Shown here: one piece after another, positions 1-5,029 of the stretch | Numbering within the stretch: the stretch's first letter is position 1 | How the letters are laid out: each line of letters starts with the position of its first letter | Origin: Solirubrobacteraceae bacterium | Lineage (GTDB): Bacteria > Actinomycetota > Thermoleophilia > Solirubrobacterales > Solirubrobacteraceae | Direction of reading: 5' to 3' | Length of the DNA stretch: 6,041 bases | Assembly (NCBI GenBank): GCA_030447005.1 | Contig: JAUJME010000103.1 | Span: 1 to 6,041, forward strand | Made by a program: the position numbers and the translations under genes | The notes under the pieces: generated by a model | What the model was told of the DNA's origin: nothing | The model's input: the letters and a program-made list of their open reading frames with translations, nothing else | Database searches by the model: none

Positions 1-17
1 ATGTATTGCGAGGACAC
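1..17 (-). CDS. Possible start of a divergent gene (5 codons, cut by window edge)
   Basis: On the - strand a GTG at 17-15 opens a frame reading M-S-S-Q-Y before the window ends. It is proposed only because a good actinobacterial -10 box (TATCCT on the - strand, 31-26) lies 8 nt before the GTG, the spacing expected of a leaderless transcript. No Shine-Dalgarno sequence is seen. Five residues are too few to name a product. The competing reading, a 38-codon + strand ORF at 1-117, has clearly poorer third-position GC than the real genes here. Confidence 0.3.
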
Positions 18-25
18 GGCGTCGC

Positions 26-31
26 AGGATA
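26..31 (-). promoter_or_regulatory. Candidate -10 box (TATCCT) for divergent leaderless gene
   Basis: Read on the - strand these bases are TATCCT, a good fit to the actinobacterial TAnnnT -10 element. The GTG at 17-15 starts 8 nt downstream, so transcription would begin at or next to the start codon. No convincing -35 hexamer is visible 16-18 nt upstream. The site is in the intergenic gap, which supports a regulatory role. Confidence 0.4.
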
Positions 32-108
32 GGCGGCTCGACCGAGTGGCGAACGTGGCCGGTCACATTCCCGCCCGGGTGGCGCGGAAGTTCTGCCGCT
101 GCCCTGCC

Positions 109-114
109 GATGAT
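109..114 (+). promoter_or_regulatory. Weak candidate -10 box (GATGAT) for the peptidase C26 gene
   Basis: GATGAT ends 6 nt before the ATG at 121. It matches TAnnnT at the second and last positions but not the first. The gene has no Shine-Dalgarno sequence at a usable distance (only AGG at 116-118, two bases before the ATG), so a leaderless start is plausible. This is a weak match and is offered only because nothing better is seen in the gap. Confidence 0.25.
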
Positions 115-120
115 TAGGCC

Positions 121-879
121 ATGAAGCCCCTGATCGGCGTCACGACGTCGGAGATGCGCCGCGGCGACCTCGCCACGCTGCGCCGCCACGGCGAGCCGCC
201 CCATCCCGAGATGGCGCTCGGCCTCACCTACCTGCGCGCGATCGAGCGCGCCGGCGGGATGCCGGTCGTGCTGCCTCCGCTGGCGCCGCCGGAGGTCCCG
301 TCGCTGCTCGACCGCCTCGACGGCCTCTGCCTCTCGGGCGGCCCCGATCTCGACCCCGCCGCGTACGGCGCGCGCGAGCGCCACGCCGAGCTGGGCGAGA
401 CGGAGCCCGCGCTCGACCACTTCGAGCTCGCGATCGCGCGCGAGGCCGACCGCCGAGGCGTGCCGGTCCTCGGCGTCTGCCGCGGCTCGCAGACGCTCAA
501 CGTCGCGCGCGGCGGCACGCTGCACCAGCACGTCGACGGCCACCGCCAGGCGGAGCTCGCGTCCGTCCCGACGCACCGGGTGGAGATCGCGCTGCACTCC
601 GCGACCGGCCGGATCATGGGCGCCACCCGGCTCGACGTGAACTCCTTCCATCACCAGGCGGTCGACGCGCTGGGCGACGGCCTGTGCGTCGCGGCGCGCG
701 CCCACGACGGCACCGTCGAGGCGATCGAGTGCCGCGAGCATCCGTTCCTCGTCGGGGTGCAGTGGCACGCCGAGACGCTGGTCGACCACGCCGCGCACCG
801 GGCGCTGTTCCGGGCGCTCGTGCGTGCGGCGGCCGGGTCGAGCGGTGCTCGCGGCGTCGCCCTTCGCAGGGCTGCCTAG
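121..879 (+). CDS. Gamma-glutamyl-gamma-aminobutyrate hydrolase family protein (peptidase C26, PuuD-like)
   Basis: A 252-aa class I glutamine-amidotransferase-fold hydrolase, about the length of E. coli PuuD. The family cleaves gamma-glutamyl amide bonds; PuuD itself releases GABA from gamma-glutamyl-GABA in putrescine breakdown. It is expected to be cytoplasmic, and no signal peptide or membrane segment is seen. The nucleophile elbow GVCRGSQ places the catalytic Cys at 120. The family motif VNSFHHQAVD lies at about 173-182, and VGVQWHAE supplies His216 and Glu218 to complete the triad (HAE replaces the common HPE). LSGGPDLDP near residue 72 is the usual oxyanion-region motif. The C-terminal tail (SSGARGVALRRAA) looks unstructured. 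The ATG at 121 gives a full family N-terminus (MKPLIGVT). The next gene starts 36 nt later behind a separate candidate promoter. No polyamine gene lies beside it, so the substrate is unassigned. Confidence 0.9.
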   Translation: MKPLIGVTTSEMRRGDLATLRRHGEPPHPEMALGLTYLRAIERAGGMPVVLPPLAPPEVPSLLDRLDGLCLSGGPDLDPAAYGARERHAELGETEPALDHFELAIAREADRRGVPVLGVCRGSQTLNVARGGTLHQHVDGHRQAELASVPTHRVEIALHSATGRIMGATRLDVNSFHHQAVDALGDGLCVAARAHDGTVEAIECREHPFLVGVQWHAETLVDHAAHRALFRALVRAAAGSSGARGVALRRAA

Positions 880-882
880 CTT
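877..882 (+). promoter_or_regulatory. Candidate -10 box (TAGCTT) for the partner-switching operon
   Basis: TAGCTT fits TAnnnT and shares its first three bases with the TAG stop codon of the upstream hydrolase gene. Transcription would start near 889-890, giving a leader of about 26 nt made almost entirely of a GC-rich hairpin (891-914). No clear -35 is visible, so read-through from the upstream gene remains possible. Confidence 0.35.
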
Positions 883-890
883 TGGAGCAC

Positions 891-914
891 GCGGGCGTGC
901 GAGACTCCGCCCGC
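891..914 (+). other. Perfect 7-bp stem hairpin immediately before the STAS start codon
   Basis: GCGGGCG (891-897) pairs perfectly with CGCCCGC (908-914) around a 10-nt loop; the ATG follows one base later, at 916. There is no T-run, so this is not a standard intrinsic terminator, although it could end transcripts of the upstream gene in a GC-rich genome. There is also no Shine-Dalgarno sequence, so the hairpin occupies the ribosome landing site and may limit translation of the whole coupled operon. Confidence 0.5.
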
Positions 915-915
915 C

Positions 916-1260
916 ATGAGCGACGGCAGCGACCTTCCCTTCGACGTCCGGGTCAACGAGGCGGACGGCTCGACGGTGGTGGCCTTCACCGGTGACCTCG
1001 ACGTCGTCGCGGTCCCGCGCGCCAACCGGGCGCTCGAGGAGGCGCAGGCGGCGGGCGGCACGGTGGTGCTCGACCTCCGGCAGCTGCGGTTCATGGATTC
1101 GAGCGGGTTGCGGGTCGTGCTCGCGGCACAGCGTCGCGCCTCGGATCTCCGGGCGCGGCTGCTCGTCGCGCCGGGCGAGGCAGGCGTGCGCCGCCTGTTC
1201 GACCTGTCGGGCGTGGGGGCGCTGATCGAGCTCGTCGACGCCCCGCCCGAAGCCGCATGA
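916..1260 (+). CDS. STAS-domain anti-anti-sigma factor (SpoIIAA/RsbV-like)
   Basis: A 114-aa single-domain STAS protein. In the SpoIIAA/RsbV family the unphosphorylated form binds an anti-sigma kinase and frees that kinase's target; phosphorylation of one Ser blocks binding. The diagnostic motif MDSSGL places Asp61, Ser62 and Ser63, and Ser62 aligns with the phosphorylated Ser58 of B. subtilis SpoIIAA. The early strand TGDLD (about 30-34) and the late VRRLFDLSGV (about 93-102) match the family too. The protein should be soluble. The ATG at 916 is the only usable start, because the frame upstream has no start codon before a stop at 877. The stop overlaps the kinase start as ATGA, so the two are translationally coupled, as expected of proteins that act as a stoichiometric pair. 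Function is confident; the partner regulated at the end of the switch is unknown. Confidence 0.93.
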   Translation: MSDGSDLPFDVRVNEADGSTVVAFTGDLDVVAVPRANRALEEAQAAGGTVVLDLRQLRFMDSSGLRVVLAAQRRASDLRARLLVAPGEAGVRRLFDLSGVGALIELVDAPPEAA

Positions 1261-1664
1261 GCGAGACCCTGCGGGAGACCTGGCCCGCTGAGCCGGTGGC
1301 CGTCCCGCGGGCCCGGACCGCCGTGGTGGAGCTGGCCTGCCGGGCGAAGGCGACCGCCGACGCGCTCGACGACATCCGGCTCGGGGTCTCCGAGGCGGTC
1401 ACGAACGTGGTGATGCACGCCTACATCGACGAGCCGCCCGGCCCGCTGCACGTCTACGCCTGGGTCGACGGCCGCCGGCTCCACGTCGAGGTCCGCGACG
1501 AGGGCGCGGGGCTGCGGCCCCGGCCCGACAGCCCCGGCCTCGGCGTCGGCCTGCCGCTGATCGCCGCGGTCACCGAATCGCTGCACCTCTCCAACGCCGA
1601 GGGGGAGCCGAGCCGCGTGACGATGACCTTCGACCTCGACTGCCACCGGCCGGCGGTGGCCTGA
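1257..1664 (+). CDS. Anti-sigma factor / serine kinase (RsbW/SpoIIAB-like, HATPase_c_2)
   Basis: A 135-aa GHKL-type ATP-binding domain, the usual size for RsbW/SpoIIAB proteins. These act as serine kinases on a STAS partner and sequester a sigma factor or another target. The N box is RLGVSEAVTNVVMHAY, with Glu46 (general base) and Asn50 (Mg-ATP ligand). The G1 box is DEGAGL (Asp81, Gly83, Gly85) and the G2 box is GLGVGLPLI (94-102). All key positions are intact, so kinase activity toward Ser62 of the upstream STAS protein is likely. No membrane segment is seen. No independent Shine-Dalgarno sequence precedes the ATG, which overlaps the preceding stop as ATGA, and the next gene starts one base after this stop. 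No sigma factor is encoded in this window, so its binding target must lie elsewhere or be of a different kind. Confidence 0.92.
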   Translation: MSETLRETWPAEPVAVPRARTAVVELACRAKATADALDDIRLGVSEAVTNVVMHAYIDEPPGPLHVYAWVDGRRLHVEVRDEGAGLRPRPDSPGLGVGLPLIAAVTESLHLSNAEGEPSRVTMTFDLDCHRPAVA

Positions 1665-1665
1665 C

Positions 1666-4161
1666 GTGCGCACGCGGGCGGGCCTGCGGGGGAGCCTGAC
1701 CGGCCGGCTCGTGGCGGCGGCGGTGCTCGGCGCCCTCGGCGTCGCGCTGGTGGTCGCGGTCCTGCTGCGTTCGACGGTCGACCTCTCCGACGCCCAGGAA
1801 GCGGCGAGCCGGTCGGAGGCCGCCCTGACCGAGATCGCCCGCACCGAGCGGCTGGTGGTCGACCTCGAGACGGGCCTGCGCGGCTGGATCATCACGGGCG
1901 AGGACCGCTTCCTGGCGCCCTACCGCAACGCCGCCCGGGCGTTCCCGCTCGCGCTCATCCGGCTCGAGCGGGCGGCGTCCGGCGTCCCGGCGCAGCGCCG
2001 CCGGGTCGAGGGGATCGAGGCCTCGATCATCGCGTACCAGCGCGACCACGCCCGGCCGCTGCTCGCCCAGGGCCGGCCGCCGACGCTCAGCCGGCGCGCG
2101 CGGGAGATCGCGGCCGAGGGCAAGCGCCGGCTCGACCTCCTGCGCTCCGAGCTCGGCGCCCTCTCGGCCTTCGAGCGCTCGCGGCTGGCCGGGCGCTCGG
2201 CGGAGGCCGACCGCAGCGCCCGCCGCGCGGTGACGGTCGGGATCGTCGCGCTGGTCGCCCTGCTCGCCCTGCTCGCCCTGCTCGTCTACTTCGTCGACCG
2301 GCTCGTGGTGCGCCCCGTCCGCCGCTTCGGCGTCGCGGTCGAGCACCTGCGCGAGGGCGACCTGGGCGTGCGCGTCCACCAGGCCGGCCCGGCGGAGATC
2401 GCCGACCTCGGCGGCGCGATCGACGAGCTTGCGGCGTCGCTGGACGAGAGCCGCCGCCAGGTCGAGGCGAGCAGCGCGGAGCTGCGGCGCATCGGCGAGC
2501 GCAACCTGGTGATGCTCGACAGCGTCTTCTCGCAGACGCCGGTCGGGCTCGCCTTCCTGGACGCGGAGCTCCGCTACGTCCGCGTGAACGCCGCGCTCGC
2601 CGGGATGTCGGGCAAGCCGGTCGACGCCCACATCGGGCGCTCGGTCGGGGAGGTGGTCCCCGACCTCGCCGAGCAGGTGGGCCCCGCCATGGAGCGCGTC
2701 CTGGAGACGGGCGAGCCGGTCTCCGAGCTCGAGGTCACCGGCACGACGGCCGCCGACCCCGGGACGACCCGTGCCTGGGCGGTGACCCTCTACCCCGTGC
2801 GCGAGCAGGGTCGGGTGGCGGGCATCGGCCTCGTGGTCAACGACGTCACCGAGCGCCGGCGCTATGGGACCGAGCGTGAGCGGCTGCTGCACGCCGAGCG
2901 CGATGCGCGTCACGTCGCCGAGGCGGCGCGGGCACGCGCGGCGTTCCTGGTGGACGCCGGCGGGCTGCTCGACGCCTCGCTCGAGCTCGAGGACACGGTC
3001 GAGAGCCTGGCCCGCCTCTGCGTGCCGCGCATCGCGGACTGGTGCTCGATCGATCTCGTCGAGAGCGGCGAGCTGCGCAACGCCGCCGTCGCGCACGCCG
3101 AGCCGGAGAAGATGGAGCTCGCGCGCCGCCTGCAGCTGCGATACCCCCGGGCGCCCGACGCCGAGATGGGGGCGGCCGCCGTCGTGCGCACGGGCCGGGC
3201 CGAGCACTATCCGGAGATCTCCGACGAGCTGCTCGAGTCGGGCGCCCGCGACGAGGAGCATCTGGAGCTGATGCGGGGGCTCGGCATGCGCTCGGCGATC
3301 GTCGTGCCGCTCACCGCCCGCGGCCAGGTGCTTGGGGCGATCACGCTCGTCTCCGCCGAGAGCGGCCGGCGCTTCGACCTCGACGACTTCGCGCTGGGCC
3401 AGGACCTCGGCGTCCGCGCGGGGCTCGCGCTCGACAACGCCCGGCTCTACCGCGAGCGCTCCGACGTCGCCCGGACGCTCCAGGCCAGCCTCCTGCCCGA
3501 GCGCCTGCCGCAGATCCCCGGCATGCAGATCGCGGCGCGCTACGAGCCGCTCGGCGCGTCGACCGACGTGGGCGGGGACTTCTACGACGTCTTCCAGGTC
3601 ACCCAGGACCGCTGGGCGGTGGTGATCGGCGACGTCTGCGGCAAGGGCGCGGAGGCCGCCGCGCTCACCGCGCTCGCCCGCTACACGCTGCGGGCGGTGG
3701 CGCCGTCGGGGCCCGTCGACGCCCTGCGCCAGCTCAACACCGCGATCCTCCGCCAGCGCGACGACCTGCGCTTCATCACCATCGTCTACGCGGAGATCGA
3801 CCTGGCCAGCGGCCATCCCCACGTGCGGCTGGCCAGCGGCGGCCACCCCCCGCCGCTGCTCGTGCACCCGATCGGGCCCGGCCAGGTCATCGACTGCAAG
3901 GGGACGCTGATCGGGATCACGCCCGACCCCGCGCTCAGCGAGTGCTCGCTCGAGATGGGATCGGGCGACACCCTCGCGCTCTACACCGACGGGGTCACGG
4001 AGAGCAGCCATGCCGAGCCGCTCGAGCCCGACGCCCTGCTCGAGACGATCGCCGGCGACCGCTCCGCTGAAGCGGTGGCCGACCACCTCCAGCGCCTCGC
4101 CCGCACGAAGGAGCGGCTGGCGCGCGACGACGTGGCCATCCTCGCGCTCCAGGCCGATTGA
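1666..4161 (+). CDS. Membrane sensor PP2C phosphatase: CHASE3-HAMP-PAS-GAF-SpoIIE (RsbU-like)
   Basis: An 831-aa sensor phosphatase. A basic N-terminus leads into TM1 (about 15-34), then an extracytoplasmic CHASE3 domain (about 36-180, with the hallmark ETGLRGWIITGEDRFL), TM2 (about 188-210), HAMP (about 211-265, P217), PAS (about 280-398, ending NDVTERRR), GAF (about 426-597) and a SpoIIE/RsbU PP2C domain (about 603-831). Metal-binding aspartates are visible: VGGDFYD (Asp638), IGDVCGKG (Asp656), YTDGVTE (Asp775) and RDDVAIL (Asp822). The expected role is to dephosphorylate the STAS protein encoded two genes upstream in response to an external or redox/ligand cue. The GTG at 1666, one base after the kinase stop, is chosen because it keeps TM1; a later GTG at 1711 would remove part of it. 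TM2 is encoded by a 9-bp tandem repeat. The stop overlaps the next start as TTGA. The ligands of CHASE3, PAS and GAF cannot be read from sequence. Confidence 0.93.
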   Translation: MRTRAGLRGSLTGRLVAAAVLGALGVALVVAVLLRSTVDLSDAQEAASRSEAALTEIARTERLVVDLETGLRGWIITGEDRFLAPYRNAARAFPLALIRLERAASGVPAQRRRVEGIEASIIAYQRDHARPLLAQGRPPTLSRRAREIAAEGKRRLDLLRSELGALSAFERSRLAGRSAEADRSARRAVTVGIVALVALLALLALLVYFVDRLVVRPVRRFGVAVEHLREGDLGVRVHQAGPAEIADLGGAIDELAASLDESRRQVEASSAELRRIGERNLVMLDSVFSQTPVGLAFLDAELRYVRVNAALAGMSGKPVDAHIGRSVGEVVPDLAEQVGPAMERVLETGEPVSELEVTGTTAADPGTTRAWAVTLYPVREQGRVAGIGLVVNDVTERRRYGTERERLLHAERDARHVAEAARARAAFLVDAGGLLDASLELEDTVESLARLCVPRIADWCSIDLVESGELRNAAVAHAEPEKMELARRLQLRYPRAPDAEMGAAAVVRTGRAEHYPEISDELLESGARDEEHLELMRGLGMRSAIVVPLTARGQVLGAITLVSAESGRRFDLDDFALGQDLGVRAGLALDNARLYRERSDVARTLQASLLPERLPQIPGMQIAARYEPLGASTDVGGDFYDVFQVTQDRWAVVIGDVCGKGAEAAALTALARYTLRAVAPSGPVDALRQLNTAILRQRDDLRFITIVYAEIDLASGHPHVRLASGGHPPPLLVHPIGPGQVIDCKGTLIGITPDPALSECSLEMGSGDTLALYTDGVTESSHAEPLEPDALLETIAGDRSAEAVADHLQRLARTKERLARDDVAILALQAD
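2251..2286 (+). repeat. 9-bp tandem repeat (about 4 units) encoding transmembrane segment 2
   Basis: Units of CTGCTCGCC lie at 2260-2268 and 2269-2277. They are flanked by one-mismatch copies at 2251-2259 (CTGGTCGCC) and 2278-2286 (CTGCTCGTC). Each unit encodes a three-residue Leu/Val/Ala step of TM2. Gain or loss of a unit would keep the frame and lengthen or shorten the helix by three residues. It may simply reflect leucine-rich coding at high GC. Confidence 0.7.
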
Positions 4162-4721
4162 GCTACCTCGCCTCCGACGCGGGTCACCTCGCCGGCGTCG
4201 CCGGCGACCGGATCGGCCAGTGGGCGCGGTGGGGGCACATCCGGGCGTCGGTGTCGGCGGGCGAGCCGCACGTCTACGCGTTCGACGACGTCGCCGAGGC
4301 GATCGCCGTCCACGTCGTGCTCGAGCGCGGGATCGGCCTGCCGGCCATCCGCCGCGCGGTCGACGCCCTCGGCGGGCCGGACGGCTGGCCGCTCTCGCGC
4401 GGCGCCCTGCACGTCGTCCACGGGCGCCTGGCGGTGGAGCGCGGGGACGTGCTCGTCGACCTCGAGTCCGGCGGCGAGCAGGAGGTGCTGCCGCTCGACG
4501 GGCGCGTCGACGCGCTGGGGATCCTGCGCGGCGGCGGTTGGCCGTCGCGCGCGCTCGGGCTGCGGGCGGTCGAGGTCGACCCGGAGCGTGTCGGCGGCGA
4601 GCCGGTGCTGCGGGTCCGGCGGATCGCCGTGCGCGATGCCGTCGCGCTCGCCGACCCGGCCGAGCACGGGCTCGACGCGGGCGTGATCGAGGAGGCCGCG
4701 CGGTGGCTGGCGCACGCCTGA
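4158..4721 (+). CDS. VapB45-like antitoxin homologue: MerR-like HTH plus C-terminal DUF433
   Basis: A 187-aa protein. Residues 2-72 form a MerR/VapB45-type DNA-binding region (LAGVAGDRIGQWARWGHIR, then VYAFDDVAEAIAVHVVLERG). Residues 138-187 match DUF433 (VEVDPERVGGEPVLRVRRIAV, ending in a helix EEAARWL). In DUF433 proteins such as mycobacterial VapB45 this pairing serves as the antitoxin of an adjacent PIN-like toxin, and the HTH part is expected to bind the promoter. The middle (about 75-135) has no motif I recognise. The TTG at 4158 overlaps the phosphatase stop as TTGA. It is accepted because the HTH begins at residue 2 and the next in-frame start, a GTG, would cut away half of it. No good Shine-Dalgarno sequence is seen, so translation probably depends on coupling. 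The next gene begins inside its last 19 bases. Family assignment is by motif reading; antitoxin function is inferred. Confidence 0.75.
   Translation: MSYLASDAGHLAGVAGDRIGQWARWGHIRASVSAGEPHVYAFDDVAEAIAVHVVLERGIGLPAIRRAVDALGGPDGWPLSRGALHVVHGRLAVERGDVLVDLESGGEQEVLPLDGRVDALGILRGGGWPSRALGLRAVEVDPERVGGEPVLRVRRIAVRDAVALADPAEHGLDAGVIEEAARWLAHA
4690..4695 (+). promoter_or_regulatory. Perfect Shine-Dalgarno AGGAGG for the DUF5615-like gene
   Basis: AGGAGG lies inside the end of the upstream HTH-DUF433 gene, with 7 nt before the GTG at 4703. It is the strongest ribosome binding site in the window and fixes the start of the 103-aa gene, which overlaps its neighbour by 19 nt. Confidence 0.7.
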
Positions 4722-5014
4722 TCGTCCTCGACGACGGGCTTGCGCCCGCGCTGGCCGGCGAGCTCTCGCGCCGCGGCCGGCCCGCGGTCACGGTGGGAGC
4801 GCTCGGGCTCGCGGGCGCCTCGGACGGCGAGGTCCTCGCCGCGGTCGCCGCACGCGGGGGCGTGCTCGTCGCGCTCCATCCGCCCGGGGTTCGAACCCCG
4901 CCGGCGCCCGTCGCGCTGCTGCGGCCGCGCGGGGACGCCGAGCGGCGCGACGCCGTGCACCGCCACGCCGCGGCGATCGCGGCGCAGCGCCGCGGGGTGC
5001 GGCGCTACGGGTGA
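4703..5014 (+). CDS. DUF5615/PIN-like toxin homologue, probably catalytically impaired
   Basis: A 103-aa protein starting at GTG 4703 behind AGGAGG. It resembles DUF5615 PIN-like proteins, which are paired with DUF433 antitoxins and are thought to be Mg-dependent ribonucleases. The first acidic motif is present as IVLDDGLAPALAGELSRRG (Asp10, Asp11; usually D-E-N-L-P), and the second as GLAGASDGEVLAAVA (Asp41). The strand VLVAL (54-58) should be followed by the third motif, usually T-x-D-x-D-F, but here it reads HPPGVRTPP: the aspartates are gone and prolines fill the loop. The later PVALLRPRG strand and the RRGVRRYG end still align with the family. The length is slightly below the usual 110-130 aa. 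The gene overlaps the antitoxin homologue by 19 nt, and that adjacency supports the assignment. It may be a disarmed toxin kept as a binding partner, or a decaying gene. A longer frame running through it from upstream is the shadow of other genes. Confidence 0.68.
   Translation: MAGARLIVLDDGLAPALAGELSRRGRPAVTVGALGLAGASDGEVLAAVAARGGVLVALHPPGVRTPPAPVALLRPRGDAERRDAVHRHAAAIAAQRRGVRRYG
4885..4900 (+). repeat. Perfect 16-bp palindrome, T-arm-like, inside the toxin homologue
   Basis: CGGGGTTCGAACCCCG is its own reverse complement. Its core GGTTCGAACC looks like a tRNA T-arm, but pairing would leave a 6-nt loop and no D-arm, anticodon arm or acceptor partner flanks it. It encodes residues 61-66 of the DUF5615-like protein, just where the third acidic motif is missing, and it includes the GTT and CGA codons, unlike the GC-ending codons around it. 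Confidence 0.75.
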
Positions 5015-5016
5015 GA

Positions 5017-5022
5017 TAGCGT
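5017..5022 (+). promoter_or_regulatory. Candidate -10 box (TAGCGT) for a leaderless ABC ATPase transcript
   Basis: TAGCGT fits TAnnnT and is followed by exactly 7 nt before the GTG at 5030, so the transcript would begin at the start codon. It lies in the 15-nt gap after the toxin-homologue stop. There is no Shine-Dalgarno sequence before this GTG, consistent with leaderless translation. No clear -35 is seen. Confidence 0.5.
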
Positions 5023-5029
5023 CAGCCGC

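Noticed and set aside
1..117. A 38-codon + strand ORF from ATG at base 1 to TAG at 115-117
   Set aside because: About a fifth of its codons end in A or T, compared with very few in the real genes here. It has no recognisable motif, and a divergent promoter pattern fits the region better.
3042..4070. A 342-codon + strand frame inside the phosphatase gene
   Set aside because: It is the +2 shadow of the GAF-SpoIIE region, Arg/Ala-rich and without domains, while the main frame holds all PP2C metal ligands.
4010..4702. The + strand frame upstream of GTG 4703, which would extend the DUF5615-like protein to 334 aa
   Set aside because: The extension is Arg-rich out-of-frame sequence of two other genes. 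The family N-terminus and the AGGAGG both place the start at 4703.
1570..4791. A - strand open frame of 1073 codons opposite the phosphatase and HTH-DUF433 genes
   Set aside because: It is a mirror of high-GC coding on the + strand. The product is a low-complexity Arg/Ala/Pro/His-rich string with no recognisable domain, while the + strand shows complete domains and catalytic motifs.
4885..4900. A LexA/SOS box at the palindrome
   Set aside because: Actinobacterial SOS boxes have GAAC-N4-GTTC. Here the half-sites are in the opposite order (GTTC-GAAC) with no spacer, and the site is inside a gene.
4820..4910. A tRNA gene suggested by the T-arm-like GGTTCGAACC
   Set aside because: The perfect pairing leaves a 6-nt loop instead of 7, and no D-arm, anticodon arm or matching acceptor stem is found on either strand.
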